Below, one piece after another: positions 1 through 6,063 of a stretch of DNA of 41,589 nucleotides. Source of the stretch: Chloracidobacterium sp. UBA3360. Its GTDB lineage: Bacteria; Acidobacteriota; Blastocatellia; Pyrinomonadales; Pyrinomonadaceae. Position 1 is the first letter of the stretch. Each line of letters starts with the position of its first letter. Location of the stretch: NCBI GenBank assembly GCA_002360555.1, contig DEQS01000109.1, positions 1-41,589 on the forward strand, given 5' to 3'. The notes below the pieces were generated by a model. The model worked only from the letters and a program-made list of their open reading frames with translations. It ran no database searches and was not told the origin of the DNA. The translations under genes and the position numbers were made by a program.

Positions 1-647
1 ACGCTGCCGATCGTGCCGTCGGCCGAGACCGTCTGGCTAAACACCAAAAACGCAAACATCACCATCATCGCCAGCGGAGCCAGCTGCGGCACGGATATCG
101 GGAACTTGATGCTGTCGATCCATTCGCCCAGACGTGCGGCCCACGAAACTTTCAATTCTTTGACCTCGACAGTGCCCAGCGTCGTTTCCAAGATCCGCTC
201 GTGCAGGCCTGCAGGAACTGGCATTTCTTCCATCTTGTAGGTGTAACAGGCACCGATCGACCGCACCACCATGCCGGGCAGGTCTTCGCAAGTCGTGCAC
301 AGTGCAGCGTGGCGTTCCCAGCGGTGAAATGTTTGTGCGGGCAAAAATCCGTCAAGATAATCCGTCAGATGCCACTCAAAATCTTCGCAGACCATCGCCG
401 TTTCGGGCATGGTCATCGACAACACGCGGGCTTCTAATTTCGTGACCGACACGCTCGGCACGGCCATGTTGCGGCAAGCATCGAGCGATTCCTTAACGTC
501 GTTGAGCAAAGCGTGGCAGAGCGGACAGGAGAGAGCGTGCTCGGCGACGGAGCTATGCACACCGTTTACGAGCGTCTTATCAAGATAATCCGTCAGCAGC
601 TCTTCGAACTGCGAACAATTGATAATGTTGTTCTTCTCCTTATTCAT
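1..647 (-). CDS. Anti-sigma factor with two tandem zinc-finger (zf-HC2-like) domains, partial
   Basis: Membrane-anchored anti-sigma factor, expected to hold the neighbouring ECF sigma factor inactive at the inner membrane. The frame is open from an ATG at 647 and runs off the left edge, so at least 215 residues are seen and the C-terminus is missing. Two similar zinc-binding modules follow each other: C11 with H37, C41 and C44, then C87 with H108 or H113, C117 and C120. Both share an LTDYLD core after the first Cys. A hydrophobic segment at about 186-206 is the likely membrane anchor, placing the rest outside the cytoplasm. The gene lies 30 bp downstream of the small ORF at 678-920 and is in the same operon as the sigma factor. 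The function follows from the HxxxCxxC-type ZAS fold and gene order; the double module is less usual. Confidence 0.82.
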   Translation of the reverse strand, partial: MNKEKNNIINCSQFEELLTDYLDKTLVNGVHSSVAEHALSCPLCHALLNDVKESLDACRNMAVPSVSVTKLEARVLSMTMPETAMVCEDFEWHLTDYLDGFLPAQTFHRWERHAALCTTCEDLPGMVVRSIGACYTYKMEEMPVPAGLHERILETTLGTVEVKELKVSWAARLGEWIDSIKFPISVPQLAPLAMMVMFAFLVFSQTVSADGTIGS

Positions 648-677
648 AAATTCAACCCCTTGATATTAACTTTGCGA

Positions 678-920
678 TCAATTGAACGCGTCAAACAAAC
701 CTCCGAGCAGATCGCCCGCACCATCTAAAATCGTTTCGCCGACACCGCCGGCAACATCTACCGCAGTGTCGATAGCACCATCAATGGCGACCTCTGCCGC
801 AATATCGGTACCGATATCTGCTACTGTCCCGCCTACATTGGCGACCGTGTCGCCGATCGTGGCCTGCTGGCTCTGCGTTTGGTTTGCGATCTGATCTGCT
901 ATTTCGTTTGGATCGTTCAT
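678..920 (-). CDS. Small acidic Gly/Ala/Asp-rich protein of unknown function, coupled to sigma factor
   Basis: 80-residue protein, not recognised. The ATG at 920-918 shares its A with the sigma factor TGA stop (922-920), so translation is probably coupled. A TTG one codon upstream is possible but the ATG is preferred. The first 20 residues are Asn/Gln-rich. The remainder is a run of short units of the type GGTVADIG, TDIAAEVAID, GAIDTAVDVAGG and GAGDLLGG, with regularly spaced Asp, Gly, Ala and Val. It has no Lys, Arg or Cys and a strongly negative charge. There is no clear signal peptide or membrane helix. The pattern suggests an amphipathic or repetitive structure, not a globular enzyme. Its place between sigma and anti-sigma genes suggests a regulatory or accessory part, but that is inference. 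Confidence 0.6.
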   Translation of the reverse strand: MNDPNEIADQIANQTQSQQATIGDTVANVGGTVADIGTDIAAEVAIDGAIDTAVDVAGGVGETILDGAGDLLGGLFDAFN

Positions 921-1513
921 CAAATTGTCACCACCCTCATCCTTCTTAATATTTTTGCAAGCTCAATACGTCCGCGGTTGATCCGCGATTTGACTGTGCC
1001 CTCGGGTATTTTGAGGACGTCAACTATCTCCTGGTATGTCAATTCCTCGATGTCACGCAATATCACACAAGTCTTCAGATCCTCGGGCAGCTTATCGATG
1101 CCTTCTTGCACCTGATTTGCCAGCTCCTTACGCTCCATCTCGCGATGGGCCGAGGTTCCGGCGGCTCTCAGGTGATACTGGTGATCGTCAACCGCGTCCG
1201 CCATCGAATTTTGCGGATTACGCTGGCGGTGCCGGTAATCGTCGATTATCAAATTGCGTGCAAGCCGCATTAACCAATTCGCCAGATCTCCCTGTTTGGA
1301 GTCATATTGGTCGAGCGACCGATAGACGCGGATAAAAACGTCCTGCGTCAGGTCCTCGGCGGCGTCCGGGCTGGAGGTAAAACGGTACGCGAGGTTAAAA
1401 ATGCGTCGCGAAAAGCTCGAGACAATATCTTCCCACGCCGCGCCGTCGCCTGCCTTAGCACGCTTGACGAGTTCCGCTCCATTAAATTCGGCAACAGCCT
1501 GTATCGCTTCCAA
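920..1513 (-). CDS. RNA polymerase sigma-70 family (ECF, RpoE-like) sigma factor
   Basis: 197-residue ECF sigma factor that would direct RNA polymerase to its own regulon. Region 2 lies at about residues 25-95 (DAAEDLTQDVFIRVYRSL, then NWLMRLARNLIIDDYR) and region 4 at about 135-190 (LPEDLKTCVILRDIEELTYQ, EGTVKSRINRGR). No region 1.1 or 3 is seen, as is normal for the class. The start is TTG at 1513, chosen because the minus strand carries AGGGG seven bases upstream and the protein begins at the usual place relative to region 2. The next gene overlaps its stop codon, and an anti-sigma factor follows, so this is a classical sigma/anti-sigma operon. It is probably autoregulated, although no promoter pair was identified with confidence. 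Confidence 0.93.
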   Translation of the reverse strand: MEAIQAVAEFNGAELVKRAKAGDGAAWEDIVSSFSRRIFNLAYRFTSSPDAAEDLTQDVFIRVYRSLDQYDSKQGDLANWLMRLARNLIIDDYRHRQRNPQNSMADAVDDHQYHLRAAGTSAHREMERKELANQVQEGIDKLPEDLKTCVILRDIEELTYQEIVDVLKIPEGTVKSRINRGRIELAKILRRMRVVTI

Positions 1514-1637
1514 AAACGTTCCCCTCTCGAACCTTTATTAGGCCCGTCGGCCAAAAGCAACAAAGCACGAAACCTCGCCTTGTCAATGAGAGTTTACGAG
1601 GCACTTTGTCCAAAAGTTCCAACAAAAAGATAGCAGA

Positions 1638-1720
1638 ATTGCCCACAAAACACACTAAAAACCCGAAACAAAGAGGCTACTATCTCTCTTTTAGTATATT
1701 TCGTATATTTCGTGGGCAAT
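1638..1720. repeat. Inverted-repeat element with ATTGCCCAC termini (copy 1)
   Basis: The ends are ATTGCCCAC (1638-1646) and GTGGGCAAT (1712-1720), and the arms extend inwards with less exact pairing through CACACTAAAA and TTTTAGTATA. A second copy with the same terminal sequence is at 31669-31744. The element would form a long imperfect hairpin. It has no coding capacity. It may be a miniature repeat element or a structured transcription end; the sequence does not decide between these. Confidence 0.65.
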
Positions 1721-1736
1721 AGTCAGCTTTGAGATC

Positions 1737-1910
1737 TCAAATTTCAAATTTCAAATTCCGGCTCCCCGCCTTGATTAGGAGGGGTGCGGCTTTCAGCCGT
1801 GGGGTGGTAGCTCTTAATTCTCCATTCTCCACTGTGCATTGTGCATTCTGCACTGGGCCATCGACCGCTGACTACTGGCTTCCGGCTTCTGACTTCTGAT
1901 ATTCTGACCG
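1737..1910. repeat. Arrays of degenerate 7-bp tandem repeats upstream of the SRAP gene
   Basis: Three blocks have a clear period of 7. At 1737-1757 there are three units of TCAAATT. At 1814-1855 there are six related units (TTAATTC, TCCATTC, TCCACTG, TGCATTG, TGCATTC, TGCACTG). At 1869-1910 there are six units (TGACTAC, TGGCTTC, CGGCTTC, TGACTTC and so on). Between the first two blocks are two GC-rich stem-loops (CTCCCC...GGGG and CGGCTTTCAGCCG). The last block ends one base before the ATG at 1912, leaving no Shine-Dalgarno sequence. Together with the inverted repeat at 1638-1720 this accounts for most of the 1514-1911 gap, in which I see no gene. Confidence 0.75.
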
Positions 1911-1911
1911 T

Positions 1912-2589
1912 ATGTGCGGACGAATATCACAAAAAGACGTTAGAAAGTACGGCCCGTTTATCGAAGGCTGGTTAAACCCCGAAGGCGAGTTTGACGAGCG
2001 GCCCGGACGCAACGTCCCGCGCAACAACATCAAACCGACGGCTCCCGCCTGGATCGTCGCACGTCACGGTGACGGGCTTGTAAAAACGGTAAGTGCACGA
2101 TGGTGGTGCCAGTGGGACGGCTCGTATAAATGGGAGGCAAAATACCCGACCTTTAACGCCCGCGTCGAGACGATGCACGACAAAAAGCTCTGGCCCGCCC
2201 TGCTCAAAAAAGGCCAACGCTGCATCCTGCCGATCGACAGCTTTTACGAGTGGCCCGTCAAAGGCAAAGGCCTGCCGCCGGTCGAGATATTTGTGGCGGA
2301 CCGCGTACCATACGCTCTCGCCGGGCTCTGGAGCCGCTATTACGAAGAAAATGAGATGCGATATTCGTTCACCGTATTTACCTGCGACCCAAACGAGTTC
2401 ATGAAACCGATCCACCCAAAAGCAATGCCCGTCATCCTTACCAACAAAGACGAGCAACGTCTCTGGCTAAACGAAGGCGACGAAGCCCTCCTCCGCCCCT
2501 ACGAAGGCAAAATGGAGTTTGTTGAATTAGGCGACACCCTTGAACACCTGTATCCTGAGGAAAATCGAAATATTAATATTGCAGACTGA
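1912..2589 (+). CDS. SOS response-associated peptidase (SRAP, YedK/HMCES family)
   Basis: 225-residue SRAP protein. The family covalently captures abasic sites in single-stranded DNA through the alpha-amine of Cys2, protecting the lesion during replication, and shows autoproteolytic activity in some members. All signature residues are present: Cys2 directly after the initiator Met (MCGRISQ), N82 in FNARVET, E113 in SFYEWPV and H168 in IHPKAMPVIL. RPGRNVPRNN and ARWWCQW are also family blocks. The length is typical. The ATG at 1912 must be the start because Cys2 has to follow it, even though a heptamer array abuts it and no ribosome-binding site is visible. The next gene starts 15 bp downstream on the same strand, so co-transcription with the nuclease set is possible. 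Confidence 0.95.
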   Translation: MCGRISQKDVRKYGPFIEGWLNPEGEFDERPGRNVPRNNIKPTAPAWIVARHGDGLVKTVSARWWCQWDGSYKWEAKYPTFNARVETMHDKKLWPALLKKGQRCILPIDSFYEWPVKGKGLPPVEIFVADRVPYALAGLWSRYYEENEMRYSFTVFTCDPNEFMKPIHPKAMPVILTNKDEQRLWLNEGDEALLRPYEGKMEFVELGDTLEHLYPEENRNINIAD

Positions 2590-2604
2590 TAAGTATAGTT
2601 GTCC

Positions 2605-3753
2605 ATGATTAGTGTCGCAGAGAGAAAATTTAGCCAGCCATTTCTCCCGATAAATCTCGGTACATTTGGAACTGCCAGTGCCGAGGTTCGAACCGAAACG
2701 TGGCTAAAGCCCGATACTTTTCAGAGCTTTGTACACCCTTCGACAAGCAAGTCGGTCTCCGCCGATCCAGATGAGGACTTTGACTTCGTATTTGTAGTTG
2801 AAGAGTTCGGTGTCACGTTTCCGTTTTACATTACGGACGTAGATTGGGCTCTTGAACGCAATGAGATCAAACTACTTTTGGACCACGCTGGACTATTCTC
2901 TGTCGACGCCAAGCTTGTCGGAGTTTGGCAGGAAAGAGATGACGACGAGCCATTGTTCAATCTCGAGAGTTTTAACTTTGAACTAAAAGAAAAGCTCGAC
3001 ACACCGCTTGCAAACTTCGTTACTTCCAATCTATGGCTGATGGTAGGCCTTGCTTCTAAGGTAACAATTCAGATACCGATGATGGAAGGCTACCACTTTT
3101 CGTTATCCTATAAGACTCCCCTAGATCAGCTAAAATCTATTTTTGCGGAGCGGCAGCTTGCCGAGAAGGCATTAATCGTCGAATCCACATTTGGCGTTGA
3201 TCTTCATTTTCCTAAAAAACATATTTCCGCCGATGACGTTGAAGCACTGTCCTTCGCGTTCTCTGCAGTAACTACTGATTCATTCGAATGGATGGCTAGG
3301 GAAATTACCGTATTCCCGCCCGCCCTCGCAGAGTTTGCTTGGATGGTTCCTGATACTCCGATACCGATCCCGATTCACTTTCCGACTCAGGACGTTCTCA
3401 AGACTATCTTTGGCAAGCAAATCGACCTGAAGCAATTCGTTATTCACATACGGAAAGCTTTAATAGTCAATCATTCAGAGGCTCGTGAACACATGAACCG
3501 GCGCGACGGATCTCCGGTCAAACTCGTGCTCAGGCCAGTCGATGGCAAACTTCATTATCAGCGCTTCAGTTCACCGAGATGCCAGCTTGCCGAGATTGGG
3601 CCCCGCTTAGGTCGATTACTTAGAGCGGGTCCAGATTTAGAAAAACGTCTCGCTGCCAAATATACCGAGTCCTTTGTAGCCATTTACCAGGGAGTTGATA
3701 AATCAACCCTTGATGGTCTTTTGGAACGACCGACCCGAATGGAGGAGGAGTGA
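2605..3753 (+). CDS. Unrecognised 382-residue protein, first gene of a nuclease cassette
   Basis: I do not recognise this protein. It starts at the ATG at 2605 (an in-frame TTG lies two codons earlier at 2599) and has no signal peptide or membrane helix. The N-terminal 190 residues look beta-rich, with many Phe/Val/Asp/Glu stretches such as EDFDFVFVVEEFGVTFPFYI. The C-terminal 120 residues are more basic and helical (HIRKALIVNHSEAREHMNRR, RLGRLLRAGPDLEKRLAAKY). No HExxH, Walker or other catalytic signature was found. It ends 3 bp before the PIN-domain gene, whose ribosome-binding site lies inside its last codons, so the two are translated together. Base composition is more AT-rich than Lon or the kinase. 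A structural, adaptor or antitoxin-like partner role for the PIN protein is possible but unproven. Confidence 0.75.
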   Translation: MISVAERKFSQPFLPINLGTFGTASAEVRTETWLKPDTFQSFVHPSTSKSVSADPDEDFDFVFVVEEFGVTFPFYITDVDWALERNEIKLLLDHAGLFSVDAKLVGVWQERDDDEPLFNLESFNFELKEKLDTPLANFVTSNLWLMVGLASKVTIQIPMMEGYHFSLSYKTPLDQLKSIFAERQLAEKALIVESTFGVDLHFPKKHISADDVEALSFAFSAVTTDSFEWMAREITVFPPALAEFAWMVPDTPIPIPIHFPTQDVLKTIFGKQIDLKQFVIHIRKALIVNHSEAREHMNRRDGSPVKLVLRPVDGKLHYQRFSSPRCQLAEIGPRLGRLLRAGPDLEKRLAAKYTESFVAIYQGVDKSTLDGLLERPTRMEEE

Positions 3754-3756
3754 CTT

Positions 3757-4239
3757 ATGGCCGCAGTGACTCCGGTTCCTTCCGTACCTCTTGCAATGGA
3801 CACTGACGTGTTTTCTGACCTTACGCGTGGTGTCGCGGCTACGCGAGATTTCATCCAACAGCACCTTGCAAATACCGGCAATTTTCCATCGATTACTTCA
3901 ATAACGATCTTCGAAAGGTTGATCGGAATCGAAGCCGAGCTAAGAAAGAGAAAAATCACGACGGAACAGGCAGAGCAATTCAGAGGTGGAATCCTTCAAA
4001 TCGCGGCAACTTATCGAATTCTCGATTTCAACGCTGAAGCTGCGTCCATTGTCGCCCAGATAATGGTCAGCTTAGGAGAAAACAAAAGTAATAAACTCTG
4101 GTACGACATAATGATTGTGGCGACCGCGATGGCTCATAAGCATGGGGTTGCGACTCGGAATAAAAAACATATGGAGTTAATTGCCGATAATCTCCCCCCC
4201 GAGTACGATCCCCTTCCACTTGCAATATGGAAGCGGTAA
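3757..4239 (+). CDS. PIN-domain protein (VapC-like putative ribonuclease)
   Basis: 160-residue protein with the acidic PIN-domain pattern: D15 (MDTDVF), E53 (SITIFERLIGIE), D117 (WYDIMIVATAMAHKHG) and N135 in ATRNKKHM. PIN domains are metal-dependent RNA-cleaving nucleases, and the spacing matches VapC-type toxins. The start at 3757 is supported by GGAGGAGGAG just upstream. The N-terminus carries about 13 residues before the usual beta-strand, slightly more than in typical VapC. Unlike a VapBC pair, the gene immediately upstream encodes a 382-residue protein and not a short DNA-binding antitoxin. A putative nuclease gene follows after 39 bp. The fold call is good; assignment as a toxin is inference. 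Confidence 0.82.
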   Translation: MAAVTPVPSVPLAMDTDVFSDLTRGVAATRDFIQQHLANTGNFPSITSITIFERLIGIEAELRKRKITTEQAEQFRGGILQIAATYRILDFNAEAASIVAQIMVSLGENKSNKLWYDIMIVATAMAHKHGVATRNKKHMELIADNLPPEYDPLPLAIWKR

Positions 4240-4278
4240 ATCAAGTCGCACCGTCAGACGCCGATATTTCCAAATAAT

Positions 4279-5304
4279 ATGCGGACATTATTTACAGACG
4301 AGTTTATTCACGCGTTGAAAAAGCGATATGATCGACCGGGAACCGTTACACCTGCTCTCTTCAATTTTGTTACGGGGGAATTCCAAGAGCTACGGTCCGA
4401 CGTTGATCGAACTCTAAATGCGTTGTCCGAAGAATGCCGCGAGAAGTTTCTTTTGAGCTTTACTAACCCCGATACGTTCCAAACGGCTTATAATGAACTC
4501 GCCGTAGCTGGATATTTCGCCGGCTACGGATACGACATTGTCTACGAAATAGAGATTGACGGTCTTACGCCAGATTGGTTCATCACAGCGTCAAACGGAT
4601 TCGTTCTTTTCTTAGAAGTCTTGAGTAGGTCGACTTCGAAGGAAGTGAGAGCTAAGGAAACCCAAATCACCGACTTATGGAATCGTCTCAAACAAATCGA
4701 GGTTCCAGCTTGTTTATGGATTGAATATGAAGATCGACACGCTCCGCCACCACTGGATTCCGCCGTCTGCAAGCGAGTGACAATGGATGCTCGTCGTTGG
4801 CTAACCTCGGAACCGAAACCGGATAAAGGAGAGACGTTGAACACGAACGGGCTCGTGCTGCGGGTTGCTTATTACCATGATAGACGGGCACATGTGCAGG
4901 TTTCTGGACCGAGTAGCGGGACCTACACGGTAAGCACTGATGCGGTAAAGAAGGGCATTGACGCGAAGGCAAAAAAATATGACCAATTGTGTGTAAATAA
5001 CGGAATTCCCCTTGTGGTCGGTATTGCTCCGAGCTTTGCGGCCTCAATCGATGATGAAGATCTAACCAATATTCTTTATGGAGATGAGGTGATGACAGTG
5101 GCCAGAGACGGCTCAACATCGACGCATATTGAAAACAACGGAATTTTTGCGAAAAGGAAAAGTCTGAGTGCTGTCATTGGCTTCTGGCGAGATCATCATC
5201 CTGACGAGAGAACTAGGATTTATTATAATCCGGGTGCCGCGATTCCCATTTCGAAGTCCATTCTCGAACCCAGTAACTCATCGCCTGACATAGAAAATGG
5301 ATAA
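4279..5304 (+). CDS. PD-(D/E)XK-like nuclease domain protein, third gene of cassette
   Basis: 341-residue soluble protein. Residues 66-116 carry the arrangement of a PD-(D/E)XK nuclease fold: E73 (AYNELAVAGYFAGYG), then D99 in GLTPDW, then E113 in LFLEVLS. The final Lys of the classical ExK is replaced by Leu or lies nearby (K121), as happens in divergent members. The rest, including a Tyr/His-rich strand around 195-215 and a C-terminal segment, is not recognised. No Shine-Dalgarno sequence precedes the ATG, which lies 39 bp after the PIN gene, so it is probably read in the same transcript. Restriction-type or defence nucleases often look like this. The fold assignment is from motif spacing only, and the substrate is unknown. 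Confidence 0.68.
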   Translation: MRTLFTDEFIHALKKRYDRPGTVTPALFNFVTGEFQELRSDVDRTLNALSEECREKFLLSFTNPDTFQTAYNELAVAGYFAGYGYDIVYEIEIDGLTPDWFITASNGFVLFLEVLSRSTSKEVRAKETQITDLWNRLKQIEVPACLWIEYEDRHAPPPLDSAVCKRVTMDARRWLTSEPKPDKGETLNTNGLVLRVAYYHDRRAHVQVSGPSSGTYTVSTDAVKKGIDAKAKKYDQLCVNNGIPLVVGIAPSFAASIDDEDLTNILYGDEVMTVARDGSTSTHIENNGIFAKRKSLSAVIGFWRDHHPDERTRIYYNPGAAIPISKSILEPSNSSPDIENG

Positions 5305-5345
5305 AAGGGAAAAGATCTGCGTCAGGCCTGCGATATGCAATATAT

Positions 5346-6041
5346 CTATCCGTAAAGCCGTGCGATGCGGGTGTTCCGATTAGTAACGAAGTCGATAGTT
5401 CTTTCTCTGAAGAACTGGTAATTCTCTAACGTTTCCGGTCGCGGAGATTTGTCAAAATCAATGGCCGGTGTGAAAGAACTGACGGTTGTATAGTCTTCCG
5501 AAACCAAGTCCTGCAATAGAAAGAAATCTACATAACCTTTGAAGTCGCCAAACAATTGAAAGAAATTGGTGTATCTTGCGAGATCATTGTAGAGCGGGCT
5601 TTCTTCGCCCAGGTAGTACCGTCTGATGCATTCGACCGTCAGGTCAAATCGGTCTGCGATCTTTGAATTGCAGCCTCGTGCGCCATTGATGGTCATCTTG
5701 CCGTCGATCTTGTTGCCCGGAAAAATCATCATTCCGCCGATCGTATACGTAATATAATCAAAATAATCAACATGTTCTTGTTGTATCTGGCTGATAACGT
5801 GGGCGTATCGCTTGTGACGATTAAACGTTGGCAGCACCGAATCGCTCGTCAAGACAAACTCGCCGAGTTCGGAATTATGATAAAGATAACCTTTCCCCGA
5901 TTTGGCATCTAGATCAAACGGCCTGCCGTCCGGGAGAGGCTTGCTCCATAAAAGTTGGTGGTACCTTCTCAATTTCGGGCTTGTCTTATCCGGATCCCCG
6001 CCATTCGCGTCCTCTCGAAAATCAAAACTCGTATTGATCAA
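5346..6041 (-). CDS. DUF6994-like family protein, function unknown
   Basis: 231-residue protein strongly resembling a widespread bacterial family that I recall as DUF6994. Family-type blocks are TSFDFREDANGGDPDK, LRRYHQLLWSKPLPDG, YTIGGMMIFPGNKIDGKMT, RFDLTVECIRRYYLGE and FKGYVDFFLLQDLV. No catalytic role is known to me. The start is placed at TTG 6041, with AGGAG (6053-6049) seven bases upstream and the protein opening MINTSFDF as in relatives. An earlier TTG at 6059 has poorer spacing. The gene follows the HTH-Tat gene by 22 bp on the same strand, so the two form an operon. It converges with the nuclease gene that ends at 5304. Members often occur alone in accessory DNA, so the pairing may be informative. 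Confidence 0.82.
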   Translation of the reverse strand: MINTSFDFREDANGGDPDKTSPKLRRYHQLLWSKPLPDGRPFDLDAKSGKGYLYHNSELGEFVLTSDSVLPTFNRHKRYAHVISQIQQEHVDYFDYITYTIGGMMIFPGNKIDGKMTINGARGCNSKIADRFDLTVECIRRYYLGEESPLYNDLARYTNFFQLFGDFKGYVDFFLLQDLVSEDYTTVSSFTPAIDFDKSPRPETLENYQFFRERTIDFVTNRNTRIARLYG

Positions 6042-6063
6042 TGACTCGCTCCTATTCAAGACC

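Noticed and set aside
1307..1633. Plus-strand frame opposite the sigma factor start.
   Set aside because: It is the mirror of sigma factor codons followed by intergenic DNA; no protein-like pattern.
3757..4239. Annotation as a standard VapBC toxin-antitoxin pair.
   Set aside because: Only the PIN half is recognisable; the upstream gene is far too long and lacks any antitoxin DNA-binding motif.
4688..5119. Minus-strand frame of 143 codons within the nuclease-like gene.
   Set aside because: It lies wholly opposite the 341-residue frame, which has motif content and operon context; the minus frame has neither.
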